Below are positions 48,810 to 60,252 of a DNA stretch of 64,000 nucleotides, in pieces. Origin of the DNA: Callorhinus ursinus (Eukaryota > Chordata > Mammalia > Carnivora > Otariidae); contig NW_020312775.1 of assembly GCF_003265705.1 (NCBI RefSeq), forward strand, positions 3,924,822 through 3,988,821. The letters run 5' to 3'. The notes under the pieces are model-generated. The model was given only the letters and a program-made list of their open reading frames with translations, did not search any database and was not told the origin of the DNA. Numbering within the stretch: the first letter of the stretch is position 1; every line of letters begins with the position of its first letter. Position numbers and translations under genes: made by a program.

Positions 48810-49200
48810 ACAAATAAGTAGGATTTCTAAACACAGGGCTTCAGGCAGTTAGTCTGCATATATTGCTAATTATTAATCAGTGCAGATATGCAGCTATGGT
48901 ATAATACAGTTATCTTTGCATCTTAGTAAAAAGGAATATCTTGCATAAGAAAAGCAGACATATTTGATTAATATCCTCTGTTTACATAGGAAAAAAGTAA
49001 TTATGTACTAGAAGTTGAGATTCAGAGCTATGTGAAAAATCTTCACCAGTACTTACAACCAAACACCTCTAATGTGCAAAGCACAGTATTGACAGGAGAA
49101 GGGGGTCAGGAGTAAAAAAAGGTATGAAACCCAGGCTCTTTTGTCAAAGATATTTATAATCTAGTGAGAGAGACTTGTAAAGTAATAATTCAAGGGAACA
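48810..49200. other. No recognisable feature
   Basis: AT-rich sequence without a supported gene or repeat. Confidence 0.35.
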
Positions 49201-49209
49201 ACCATTGTG

Positions 49210-49700
49210 GGATTATACAAGTCCTTGGTCTATTGGCTCTCAAACCCATTCCTCCTACTTCCTCTGCTCTACTCTGTATGATGATGAGCTGACCCCTACA
49301 GGTGGCATTTCTAAGTTTCTTTTGTCAACTAGCTTCTGTATGGATTTGAACAATGGAAGATACTGGTAAGATATTGGAGAACAGCAAGGCAAAGCTATAG
49401 TATTTCTCTCCCTCCTTTTTGGTGTCCATGACTCCAGCTCCCTTTGTAGAAACGTGCCATGGTTCTAGGTTCCCCTCAGTGACCCTGACCCCTAGATTCT
49501 GGTTCTAGTTACATCTGCTCTTCCCTTTGACTTTATAGTCCAGTACTGTAGCAAAATCCTGCTTTTGCTAATTTCTCAATTGCTTCATCATTCCTTGTTG
49601 GCCTCTCAGAACTCTTTCATAAACTGTGTAAAAATTTTCTGCTTTAAATTCCCTTCGTTTTAGGTACTTATAGTTGTTTCTGTTTTCTGGTTAGACTGGT
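49210..49700. repeat. Possible ancient repeat, family not assigned
   Basis: The stretch with 'gacccctacaggtggcattt', 'ctagcttctgtatggatttgaacaatggaaga' and 'cccctcagtgaccctgacccctagattctgg' has the look of a decayed ancient mammalian element, but I cannot name it with confidence. Confidence 0.3.
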
Positions 49701-49734
49701 TAAATACAAGAGTTTAGAATGAAATATGTATGCA

Positions 49735-49885
49735 TTATTAGCATAACAACAACTAATATTAATTTAATGCTTACACGTGTCAGGTATTATTTTAAGTGCC
49801 TCTCATGTATAAACAGCTTTATTTCACAGATGAGGAAACTGAGGCATGGAGAGGTTACTTAATTTGCCCAAGATCATATAACATT
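49735..49885 (-). repeat. MIR relic
   Basis: 'cagatgaggaaactgaggcatggagaggttacttaatttgcccaagatcat' is a textbook reverse MIR core. Confidence 0.88.
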
Positions 49886-50039
49886 AAAGCATTGCCTTGC
49901 CCTGATTTTCAATTTGGATTTCTTTTTAAACTAACATGATTCACCTGCAGAATTCTTCTGTTAGGTGTAACCATTCCTCAAATTCATCATGTATTTTGTA
50001 AATCCCAGGATCTTTTGATACTGATGGAGAGCTTGATCA

Positions 50040-50115
50040 ATAAAAATGAACATTTATTAAGCACCAACTATATACTAAACACTATGATAGGTGCTATAGT
50101 TGAAAAAAGGTATGA
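50040..50115 (-). repeat. L2 3'-end relic
   Basis: 'gaacatttattaagcaccaactatatactaaacactatgataggtgctatag' is the reverse LINE-2 terminus. Confidence 0.55.
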
Positions 50116-50999
50116 TGACTGTGCTCTATAAAGCTACCCCTCTTCCAACCTGCTTTTATAAGTGTGATGTCACTGCTAAAATCAAGGATTAAAATGAAGT
50201 AGAATAGACTTCTAAATTCCAGTTAAGTGAAATCTAAATGACAGCTCAAAAATGATATCAGTTTACTTTTGAAATAAAGTTGTGTTTGGAAATATTCCAC
50301 TCTGATCCTCAAAGAAATTGTTTGTAGCCTTATCCTGAAAACCAGTACTCCTTAATTTGTCCATCTGAAGTAAATATACATTTTAGTACCATGGTAAATC
50401 AGGTTTGGGAAGTAATATTTCCTTTGTAGCTAAGTAATCACTGATGCACAACATTATGGTTACTTCTCATTATTGTAGTTTGGGGAGTTACTTCTCTCAA
50501 ACTTTCTCAATCAATATAGTATAAATCTATCAGCTACCATCCAAACAACCCTCTGGGTATGGATTATTCAGCATGCATACAAGGCTACTCATATTATGAA
50601 CTGAAATGTACAATCAAGCAGAATGATGTGTGCACAGCTGTTTTATATTTAGTTGGCTTTCTAATGTGAGATAATTTGTTGTAGGGACTGAGGGCATTAC
50701 CAAGATTTATTTCAAGTTTAGGATGAGATAAAAATTTTGTTTGAAGGTGAAACTTCAGTCTCCACTCAACTTTAACAGACATTACTTTTGTATTTCTTAA
50801 TGTTGGATGGAGGAAAGTGTTTGATATATTAGCACATATAAAGATAATAAGGCTTCACAACACCGTCTCCCTCCCTGAAAACAACATCTTAAAACCCCTA
50901 CTTTCCTTTTATAATGATAAATGTGAATAAAAGAAAAAGTGATATGAATATCACTTAGACTTAAAAACAGTCTATGTGAAAATTAGATGGTAATTGCAT
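50116..50999. other. No recognisable feature
   Basis: AT-rich unique-looking sequence. Confidence 0.4.
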
Positions 51000-51104
51000 A
51001 GCAAAATACAGTATTCACCTTGTTCTTCGATTTATATCTTACCTAAATGCTCTGACAGAAGGTAGGGCTGTTCAATAGATACCTAATGCATGGAAGGTGT
51101 TTCC
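51000..51104 (+). repeat. Local duplication, copy A
   Basis: Positions 51000-51095 recur in the same orientation at 52525-52620 without indels (9 mismatches over 96 bp by my count). Positions 51081-51104 recur inverted at 52628-52651, exact over 24 bp. Confidence 0.9.
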
Positions 51105-51979
51105 ATTTATTCATGTTTTCCCCTTGGGCAAAGATGAAGCACAGAAGGGGGAAAAAGACCTTGAGGAGAGTAATATGTCATCTTCTGGTTTTAGAATAAA
51201 CTAGTGCTATCTCCTGAAACTGCACCTCAGAGGAAAACCTTGTAAGAAGGGGATTAGCATCAAACCATCATGCAGAACACCATACTACAACTATTAAAAA
51301 GGATGAAGTTAGTGACCCTGAATGGAACAGTACTGTATTGGTTGTAAAACCTAAACTACTTTTTCAGGAGTGTAACAGGGTACAGAATGTTAATTGTAAC
51401 AACCATAGAAAATAGATGGAACAGAAACATTTAAGTTTATTAATGAACACTGTTAATTTATTGAGAGATCTAAACTTTAGAGGAATGCTAGTTTCACTTT
51501 AGAAAAATTCTAGTTATACTTATTGGCTCGTTATGAAGACCTGGATGTTCTGTTTAATTCAAAATACTAGCAGGTAGAACACATAACTATTTTCTGCTTC
51601 TAAACAATCAGGAAGGAAAGTACATCATCTGTGTTATGGAATAAGATTATATTTAAGCACCCTGCTGTATTAGTGACCCATTAACTAATAATATAATATT
51701 ATAACTGAACAACTTTAAAGGCAATGTTGTTTAATAATAGGAAACCATCCTACACAAGTTTAAGTATTAGTACAGGGCCTGAAAAAAATCAAAATGCAAA
51801 CAAGCTAAAGTTATAACCCCAAATTAATATTTTAAATTCCATCATTAATATTTGATTTCATTACCCACTTATGTTCACTGCCATCTTCACAAGGATTCTA
51901 ATGGTTCTTATCTCCTAAATATATATATATATATTTTTTTTCAATTTGTATATCTCCTTCCATTCTCACAGCCTCTACA
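51105..51979. other. No recognisable feature
   Basis: AT-rich sequence; short TA run at about 51918-51932. Confidence 0.4.
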
Positions 51980-52230
51980 CTGGATCAAGCCACTTCTTGC
52001 ATACCATAGCAGTAAGATTCCAAACAGTACTACTGCCTTCACACTTGTTCTTCTTGAATTTATTCTAGTTCATTCTCCATTCTTTAGTCAATGTGATATT
52101 TCTAACACATACATTTATTCATATCAATTTCTCCACTCAAAACCTTCCTGTGTTTCCCCTCTCCCTTCAGGGTATAGTTTAAGTTTCTTAATGTAACATT
52201 TCAGTTACTACCTGATCTGACTTTGGTTTA
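51980..52230 (+). repeat. L2-like relic
   Basis: 'tctagttcattctccattct', 'ctccactcaaaaccttcctgtgtttcccctctcccttcagggtatagttta' and 'actacctgatctgactttgg' resemble the LINE-2 'ccttcaatggctccc ... aaagtccaaactcctt' region. Confidence 0.5.
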
Positions 52231-52279
52231 TTATCTCTGATGTTTAAGCACAATTGGGGGATGTCTGTCATAAATTAAC

Positions 52280-52520
52280 ATGGCCAGTGTTTTTAGCTCT
52301 TCCCTTTAAAAGGTGGAGTCTATTTCCCAACACTGTGAATATAAGTTGGCCTTGGGACTTTCTCTGATCACTACAATATCACAAAAGTCAAAGTGTGTGA
52401 GTTCTGAGCTTAGTCCTCAGGAGAACTTACATCTTCCACTCTTGTTCTCTGGGAACACTGGAACTGCTATGTGAAGAAGCCTGGGCAAGCCATATTGAGG
52501 ATGAATGGCCACATGAGGAG
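52280..52520 (+). repeat. MaLR/MLT1-like ancient LTR relic
   Basis: 'tttaaaaggtggagtctatttcccaacactgtgaatataagttggccttgggactttctctgatcac' and 'gtgaagaagcctgggcaagcc' follow old MLT1-type LTRs. Partial and diverged. Confidence 0.45.
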
Positions 52521-52524
52521 AAAT

Positions 52525-52651
52525 AACAAAATATGGTATTCACCTTGTTCTTTGATTTATATCTTACCTAAATACTCTGACAGAAGGTAGCATTGTTCAA
52601 TAAATACCTAATGCATGGAAACATTTAGGAAACACCTTCCATGCATTAGGT
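52525..52651 (+). repeat. Local duplication, copy B, with inverted arm
   Basis: 52525-52620 is the direct copy of 51000-51095. After seven bases (ACATTTA) comes 52628-52651, the inverted copy of 51081-51104. As a result ACCTAATGCATGGAA (52606-52620) and TTCCATGCATTAGGT (52637-52651) form a perfect 15-bp hairpin stem with a 16-nt loop. Confidence 0.9.
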
Positions 52652-52659
52652 GTATGTAT

Positions 52660-53750
52660 TTTTGACCCACAGAAGCACAAAAGCTAAAACTATCTTTTCA
52701 TTTTGTTTTTCTTTTCCACTTCAATGAAAAACATGATTTTTTATTCCATTACAATTTTTTATCATGTTTATTACAGCTCACCAACACCCTTTGCTCAGAG
52801 GGGTTGTGGAGATGATCATGACATAGGAGTGTTGTTAGAAGTGGGGAGGAATGCCCCTACAGCATAAACCTGCATTGCATGAAAATTCTTGATTGGGATG
52901 GCCCATTAAGTGGAATAGCACAACACTGGCTCCTTCAGTTATAACATGATTATGAGTGGGCCCAATCTCATGAAATCACATTTAACAATAAATCCAAAAG
53001 TAACAGAGGGTACAGACATGAAGTGATACCTATTTCCATGGAAAAGTATTCTAACTAACTTCTCAAGTCTTAAAGAATTTCAAGTTCCATTAGAGATGTG
53101 CTGAAGACTCCCTTCCCTGAGTAAAGGATAAATCTTGGCATGCTACCCTAGGTCTGAATTCTATTTGGAACTTCAAGGAATTGTTTTGGGCCAGTGCTCC
53201 AACTTTCAGGTACTGCAAAGGATTTAGTCAAGACAGAAGAGTGTGAAGTAAAGGTCTTACTGAGGGATTTCTGAAGCATTGCCTCCCCTCTGGACCCTCC
53301 AAATTTTTAAGCAGTGGTTAGTGAACCTAAATAACTTGGAGTTATAGCCACTACCCTGAAAATCTATCTTTCAGAATCTCTTCCCTTTACCTTGACAGCT
53401 GTTTCCTCTTCAGGGGGTTTACTTCCAATTAGAATAGAATCTTAGGTACCAGGTCATATCACCTTGTCTGGGTTTTCCTTATAGATAAACTTTATCTTAA
53501 GTAATTTTCTTCTAGCACCATCTGACATGAAACAATCTGACTTGGAGTCTTACTGACATATGTGAATGTTCTGCTCTGGCACTATTAGCAGTGTGACCTC
53601 GGCAGCATTCAACCTCTTTGGGTCACTCTGTAAAATGAGTATACTACACACTTTGCTGCTTTACTGTGCTCCAATGACTTCACGTTTCCTCAGAACCTTC
53701 TTCATATCACATAGATTTGCCGTCTCCAACAGAATCATCTATTTTTCCTT
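52660..53750. other. No recognisable feature
   Basis: About 1.1 kb without a repeat or gene that I can name. The 79-codon frame at 53566-53805 shows no family resemblance. Confidence 0.4.
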
Positions 53751-53754
53751 CAGT

Positions 53755-54250
53755 CGTTCAACATTTGTTGAATGCCTACTCTTTTTTAGATACCGTTTGA
53801 GGTAAAGCAGACTAAGATTGCTGTCCTTGAGGTTATGTTCTAGTAAGGGGAGACAAGCAATAAAGAAGACAAATGAGTAAAATATATAATATATAGAAAG
53901 TGATAAGCACTGTCAAGAAAAAAAAAAGTAAAGCAGAATAAGGAGGGTTACAATTACCAAGGCAGGGTGGGGTTTGCAGTAATCAAGGAAATTTTCATTC
54001 AGAAAAAAATTTGAGTAAAGATTTGATGGAAGTGAGTGAATAAGACAAACAGATATGGGGGGAAGAAAACTCCATGCAGAGGGAACAGGCCCCTAAGGGG
54101 ATAACATACTTGGCATGTTTGAGGGATAGCAAAGAGCCCAGTGTGATTGGAGCTGAGATAATAAGTGGGAGAAGAATATAAAAGGTCAGAGATCATGGGG
54201 ACTAAATCATATAAAACCTCATTGGCTATTGTGAACACTTTGGCTTTAAC
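53755..54250 (-). repeat. Ancient interspersed repeat, probably L2-related
   Basis: 'gttcaacatttgttgaatgcctactc', 'agtgataagcactgtcaaga', 'gatggaagtgagtgaataagacaaacagatatgggggg', 'ccatgcagagggaacaggcccctaagggg' and 'cctcattggctattgtgaacactttggcttt' keep the order of a widespread mammalian repeat whose left end resembles the reverse L2 terminus. Class assignment uncertain. Confidence 0.55.
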
Positions 54251-54257
54251 TTTGAAA

Positions 54258-54440
54258 TACAATAGCCAAACTGTGGAAGGAGCCGAGATGCCCTTCAACA
54301 GATGAATGGATAAAGAAGATGTGGTACATATACACAATGGAATATTATTCAGCCATCAGAAACGAGGAATACCCACCATTTGCACTGATATGGATGGAAC
54401 TGGAGGGGATTATGTTAAGTGAATTAAGTCAAACAGAGAT
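54258..54440 (+). mobile_element. L1 ORF2 C-terminal fragment lacking a 3' end
   Basis: 'ggagccgagatgcccttcaacagatgaatgg', 'acacaatggaatattattcagccatcag' and 'gatggaactggaggggattatg' match ORF2 residues around EYYSAI. It stops after 'gtcaaacagagatctgaata' without a 3' UTR or poly(A), so it is not an ordinary 5'-truncated insertion. Confidence 0.85.
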
Positions 54441-54889
54441 CTGAATATACTACCATGAGTTGCCAGTATATTAGCCATCTGCTAGATTAATTATTGTAGA
54501 TATAACTCCATGGGAATAAACAGTTTAATAGACCTGTCTTGGTTAAGAAGAAATAAATTGATCATTTCTTATAAAAATATTAACTCTTTCAGAACTTTGG
54601 AGCCCTTGTTAAGGAACTATTGACCTAAAAAACAAACAAACAACAAAAGATACTCCAAGAAACATTCCCTGATACCTATGGTACATATGTCTTTTTTTTC
54701 CTCAAGTGACTTCAACTATTGTGAATATAATTTATTCTGCTACTTTGTCATTGTACATTGCCTTTTGTTATCTTTCCATTCATCTTTGTGGTCATTAATA
54801 ATTGAGTGACATACAATTTAAATTGTATTTTATGATTTTTGTATATCGTTCATTTTTCTTGTAACCCTACTCCATCTTGTGTGTCATAC
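54441..54889. other. No recognisable feature
   Basis: AT-rich sequence with no named element. Confidence 0.4.
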
Positions 54890-55279
54890 TGTATTATAAG
54901 TTGAAGGATATCTGCCCCCCAAAATTCATATGTTGAAGTCCTAACCTCCAGTGCCTCAGAATATGACTACATTTGGATATATGGCCTTTAAAGAGGTAAT
55001 AAAGTTAAAATGAAGGTATTAGGGAGTTCCCTAATCTAATATGGTTGGTGTCCTTATAAGAAGAGGAGATTAGGACACCATGTACAGACGGATAAACACG
55101 TGAAGACACAGGAAGAAGGCAATCAACAAGGCAAGGAGAGAGGCTTAGGAAGAAACCATACCAACTGACACCTTGATCTTGTACTTCTAGCCTCCAGAAC
55201 TTTGAGAAAGTAAATTTCTGTTGTTTAAGCCACTCGGTTTGTGGTATATTGTTATAGAAGCCTTAGCAAACTAATACGT
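54890..55279 (+). repeat. MLT1-type (ERVL-MaLR) LTR relic
   Basis: Sense LTR: 'ccccccaaaattcatatgttgaagtcctaacc', 'gtgtccttataagaagagga', 'gacaccttgatcttgtacttctagcctccagaactttgagaaa' and the end 'gccttagcaaactaatacg'. Nearly complete, solo, no coding content. Confidence 0.85.
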
Positions 55280-55766
55280 ACAGCCAACCATCTTTTTAGG
55301 GGTCTGTGTATAAAGCAGAAGTATCTTATAAATGTGGGTTTGGAAATCTAGTTCTTTGTGAAGTATTTGTAGTCGCAATGATTTTCTTTCAGTGTCATTC
55401 AAAGTATTTCCTTTTACATTAATTTGTTTCAGAGTTGAGTCATAAAACATCGTTATTCATTTAATTTGGTTGTCAACTCTAGATGTATGCCTTAATTCAT
55501 CACATACTGGTTGTGTGCTTCTGATAGGCCAAGTTCTCCTCTGGCCTAGATATTGAGCATACAGTGGTGAATACACTAAGGCCTTCTCCTGGTGGAGGTT
55601 GCTTTCAAGTAGTGGCAATAGTTAATGGATACCAAGTAGTTCATTTCTTGTTTTTACAAAAGTAGATTTTCTACCTTAATGGCTTTAGAATAGCAGTCAA
55701 GTATTAGTTTCTATTGTTATTTTAATGTATTTTTAAAGTTGCAAGATTTGTAAAAACCCAAATACT
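55280..55766. other. No recognisable feature (possible weak L2)
   Basis: A short reverse L2-like piece may lie at about 55520-55620 ('tgagcatacagtggtgaatac'). Nothing else is recognised. Confidence 0.35.
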
Positions 55767-55783
55767 TTGAACTACTAAATTTT

Positions 55784-56249
55784 TTTTTTTTTTTACTACT
55801 TAAACCACTTTATTGATTTTAATACAGTTGACCCTTGAACAACACAGGTTTGAAAATGGGTCCATTTATACACAGATTTTTTACAGTACGGTACTATAGG
55901 TGTATTTTTATGATTTTCTTTTTCTTTTTTTTAAATTTTTTTTATTGTTATGTTAATCACCATATATTACATCATTAGTTTTTGGTGCAGTGTTCCATGA
56001 TTCATTGTTTGTTCATAACACCCAGTGCTCCATGCAGAACGTGCCCTCCTCAATACCCATCACCAGGATAACCCATCCCCCCCCCCAGAACCCTCAGTTT
56101 GTTTTTCAGAGTCCATCATCTCTCATGGTTCATCTCCCCCTCTGACATACTCCCCTTTTCTTCCTCTCCTGTTATCTTCTTCTTTTTCTTTTTTCTTAAA
56201 ATATGTTGCGTTTTTTGTTTCAGAAGTACAGATCTGTGATTCAACAGTC
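55784..56249 (-). mobile_element. 5'-truncated L1 with a 3' transduction
   Basis: The TSD TTGAACTACTAAATTTT (17 bp, exact) at 55767-55783 and 56250-56266 bounds the insertion. On the minus strand the order is: L1 3' UTR (56249 to about 55944), an A-rich internal tail (about 55943-55921), about 126 bp of non-L1 sequence (55920-55795) including a Tigger-type DNA transposon end, an AATAAA signal (complement 55809-55814), 14 nt, then the final poly(A) (complement 55784-55794). The second tail lies next to the TSD, so all of it entered in one event. Confidence 0.88.
55825..55905 (+). repeat. Tigger-family (TcMar) DNA transposon end, transduced
   Basis: Starts CAGTTGACCCTTGAACAACA immediately after TA, as Tigger elements do at their TA target, and continues 'ggtccatttatacacagatttttt'. 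It lies inside the L1 insertion and so was carried from the source locus. Subfamily not fixed. Confidence 0.75.
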
Positions 56250-56266
56250 TTGAACTACTAAATTTT

Positions 56267-56810
56267 AATAACATTTAACAGTGCATAGAATATTGTATAC
56301 AGCAGTTCAGCAAATGCTTGACAAATTATTATAATTTCTCCTTAAATTTGCTGTGGTGGGAAATGTTTGGAAGCATCACAGACTCAATTTTCCACAATGT
56401 TAGCTGTAATAATCACCACTGTTTTTTTTGGTACCATATTGAGTTATTACTTTATTTGGCTATTAATTTTCATATTAACTTCTTCCTGATATTTTTATAT
56501 TTATTTTATAAGAAATTTGAATGCAGAGTTGATTTTGGAAATTTTTTTAAAAATATTTCAGATTCTGTTGTTAGTCTGCTTAGATAAGTATAGTCTGATA
56601 ACATATTGTTGAAATGGAAATCTCTTGATGACATGGCAAATGTTTAGGGAACTGTCTTCTGATTTGGTGCCAAAACGTGATAAATCTCCTAGATTAATAA
56701 GGTGTCTGAGTTGTTCTTATGGGGAAAAAATGACCATCCTAGTAACTGACACTATTTTTATATGTTAGTTTCAACATCATTTTTTTTACCACTGTCAGTA
56801 GATTCCTTGT
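56267..56810. other. No recognisable feature
   Basis: AT-rich sequence between two L1 insertions. Confidence 0.4.
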
Positions 56811-56827
56811 AGTTTTCCTTTATTCTT

Positions 56828-57215
56828 TTTTTATTGTTATGTTAATCACCATACATTACATCATTAGTTTTGGATGTAGTGTTCCATGATTCATTGTTTG
56901 TGCATAACACCCGGTGCTCCACGCAGAACGTGCCCTCTTTAATACCCATCATCAGGCTAACCCATCCCCCACCCCCTCCCCTCTAGAACCATCAGTTTGT
57001 TTTTCAGAGTCCATCATTTCTCATGGTTGGTCTCCCCCTCCGATTCCCCCCCCTTCATTCTTCCCCTCCTGTTATCTTCTGCTTCTTTTTTTTTTCTTAA
57101 CATATATTGCATTATTTGTTTCAGAGGTACAGATCTGTGATTCAACAGTCTTGCACAATTCACAGCACTCGCCATAGCACATATCCTCCCCAATGTCTAT
57201 CACCCAGCCACCCCA
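56828..57215 (-). mobile_element. 5'-truncated L1 3' UTR, young type
   Basis: Antisense L1 3' UTR with landmarks 'gttatgttaatcaccataca', 'tccatgattcattgtttgtg' and 'ttcagagtccatcatttctcatggttgg'. Exact 17-bp TSD AGTTTTCCTTTATTCTT at 56811-56827 and 57216-57232. Confidence 0.95.
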
Positions 57216-57232
57216 AGTTTTCCTTTATTCTT

Positions 57233-57850
57233 AATTCTTTTCTTTTGGCTTTCATTTGTTTGTTTTAGAGCAAAGTAGGCAAGGAGTGCCACGTTTGCTA
57301 AATTGATTTCCATCAATAAACAGAGCAAAAAGTTTCATTGCTTTGTTTCATGCATTAATTTTTACCATCCTGGTTCTGACATGGATCTGAATATGATGTA
57401 GTTTGCATATTTCTAAAGAGAGTTAATGAAGACTACATGTTCCTTTACACCTGTATTTTAATGCTGGGGATTTTTAAAGATGATATAGACACACACTGAA
57501 AATTCAATGGATGACCTTAAAGTGCACTAACATTTCAACTGACATTTTCCTACATGATTTATACTTTGCCCAGTGGTCAGAGAGTGAATTGGTCAAGCTG
57601 ACTTATCCTGATTCATGAAAAGGTGAAAAGGTGTGTCCTCTGTGACTCAACACCTTCCCTGTGGTGATTTTGAAAACAGTTTTCAAAGACTTACTCTAAC
57701 TTTTTAAAGCTGATTCTAAAGTCCAAAGCCCTGAAAACAAAGAAATCAAAACAACAAAATGATAAATAATATTTAGTTATTATATTTGTAAAACATGATT
57801 CCTTCAAGACTGGGTGGTGTTTTTTAAAATTCATTACCTCTTTCTCTCTT
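57233..57850. other. No recognisable feature
   Basis: AT-rich unique-looking sequence. Confidence 0.4.
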
Positions 57851-57869
57851 AACAAATACGTGCATTTTT

Positions 57870-58057
57870 GGGTGCCTGGGTGGCTCAGATGGTTAAGTGT
57901 CTGCCTTCGGCTCAGGTCATGATCCCAGAGTCCTGGGATCGAGTCCCGCATCGGGCTCCCTGCTCTTTGGGAGCCTGCTTCTCCCTCTGCCTCTCTCTCT
58001 CTCTCTCTCTCTCTGTTTCTCATGAATAAATAAATAAAAATCTTTAAAAAAAAAAAA
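57870..58057 (+). mobile_element. CAN-SINE, young copy
   Basis: Sense SINE from GGGTGCCTGGGTGGCTCAGA to poly(A). Perfect 19-bp TSD AACAAATACGTGCATTTTT at 57851-57869 and 58058-58076. Confidence 0.97.
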
Positions 58058-58076
58058 AACAAATACGTGCATTTTT

Positions 58077-59626
58077 TATTTATTGCAAGAACTGGTCCAG
58101 TGACATTTTTCCTTCATAGCTTGGATATAGGCTGGGGAATTATGCACATATTTGACAATCAGGAGATATTTAGAATTCCACAAAGATCACTAAAGAAAAA
58201 AAAGGTCCAAAATAATTCGATGTTAGAAAACAAAGCAATTTATTCCTAGGAGGAAGTAGAGAGCAATAGGAGGATGAAAACTTAAATAAATTTAACTGTG
58301 AAGAACACTTTTTATTTTTTACTTTTAGCAGAAGAATAGAGTCCAGACAGCAACTATAAATAACAAGGTCATTTACTTAGGGGAGAAAAACCAATCTATT
58401 TTCTCCAAATAAGCACATACATGCAGTTGCTCTTGCCAAGTGCCAACACTTTGGACAGTGTATGCAGAGAGAAGACAAAAGCTGTCTTTGCCAATAAGAA
58501 CCTCCAGAGTCAGAAGTTCCAGGAGTGATGAAAAATATATTTGCTATCCTGAAAGAGTATATAGGTTCATTCATAAGAGTTAATTAGTCAAGACCATGTA
58601 AAGTCCTTACAAGTCAATGGAAAGAAGATTGTGCATACAATTGTCAAAGACCAATGGAAGAGCAGGGAAAGAACTGAGTGTTCCATTAAACTCTCCTTCT
58701 TATGTCAAAGTAAAATCTGTAGTGAAAAGAAAAGGTAAAGTTGAAAAGGAAGGAAAAAAGTTCTAATTCTATAAAAACACACCTAGCAGAATGGCTAAAA
58801 GCATGAAAGAAAAAAATCAATTTTCCCCCATATCATCTATATGAGCTCAGGATTGGAAAGCAAAGCAATATACAACACTTGCATACTAGAAAGTGTAATG
58901 GCACAGTTCATTGTCATAAACAAATAGCAGCAATCTACCTCCTCTTTGAAATGATCAGTGAACGAGCTTCATCATATCAAGGGATTTCAATAAACAGGTA
59001 AATGGATTTGGATGTCTACCAAGTATCAGATTTTTAGAGTTTAACTGATTATATACATTAGATTGGGCAGCTGTTGGGTTTGAAATGCATTTCAGATTCA
59101 GTCCATTCCTCATATTTTTAGGGGACTTCAGTTTCATTAGGTATATTTAATTTTTTTAAGGAAAAATATTAATAGTGTTTCAAATGATAGTGAACTTTTA
59201 TTGCAATTAATCACTCTGTCAGTATGTAAGGCCTGTAACTTTGTGTCTTGGTGATAAAATTCAGTTTTATGTTTACAACAGAAATGGAGACCACAACAAT
59301 GTTTATGAAAGAAGAAAAGTCAATGACTTTTTTCACTCTGCAGCAGGTTCATAATTTCAAAGTGTAGAGTATATTTCTGGTTGTTGATACAAGTCTTTTA
59401 CTAGACAGTTGGTTTGAGCTACGGGCAACATGAGTTAAGAGAAAGGATTGGTGGGGAGACATAGCAATCACATCTCCAAATAGTGAAACATTGTAGAAAT
59501 TACTATAGAAACCTTGGAGATATCAAGTTGATACCTGATTTCCATTTCTCAGAAATGATGAGTCTGGGTTTGTTAATTACCCGTGAAACCATACTTTGAT
59601 TTGGCACAGGAAAAATACTGTTATTA
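58077..59626. other. No recognisable feature
   Basis: About 1.5 kb without an element that I can name. Only short frames of 60-65 codons. Confidence 0.45.
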
Positions 59627-59641
59627 AAAGATGACGTTTCT

Positions 59642-59826
59642 GGGGCACCTGGGTGGCTCAGTTGGTTGAGCATCTGACTATTGATTTCAACTCAGGTCAT
59701 GATCTCAGGGTCATGAGATCAAGCCCTGCATTGGGCTCTGCACTCAGCAGGGAATCTACTTGAGCTTCTCTCTCCCTCTGCCCCTCCCTCCTCTCTCTCT
59801 CTCTGAAATAAATAAATAAATCTTAA
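59642..59826 (+). mobile_element. CAN-SINE, older subtype
   Basis: Sense SINE from GGGGCACCTGGGTGGCTCAG, with the older body 'ctattgatttcaactcaggtcatgatctcagggtcatgagatcaagcc'. AAAAGATGAC at 59627-59636 and 59827-59836 is the likely TSD core. Confidence 0.93.
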
Positions 59827-59836
59827 AAAAGATGAC

Positions 59837-60235
59837 ATGTTTTTGAAAACCCAATTTTTTTTTTTTTACTATTTTAGGACATCAGGTACCTATACAATTG
59901 ATTAATGTTGCTATTCTATGACTCTATTTTCATCTTCAGATCCCAAATAAAAAAAGGTAAGTTTGGAATAATTTCCTTTTTAGGAATATGAAAACTAAAA
60001 GGAGAAAACATTAGCTTTAATAATAATTGAAGTAAGCTTCAGTCTTAGAAATTATGAAAGCTATGATTTTTTTTTTAAATTTTCAAAGCTGTTGTTTATG
60101 GTACTTGACCTGGTTCATATACAAAATGGTAAGTGTGATAAAGAACCATAGAAAGGATCATATGCAGCCAAAGAATAAAACCTAAGCCTGAGAAAGAAAA
60201 ATCAAGGACAGAATAACAACAATGTAAGTCAGCAA
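59837..60235. other. No recognisable feature
   Basis: AT-rich sequence up to the next L1 TSD. Confidence 0.4.
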
Positions 60236-60252
60236 AAGCAAGCTTAATTTTT

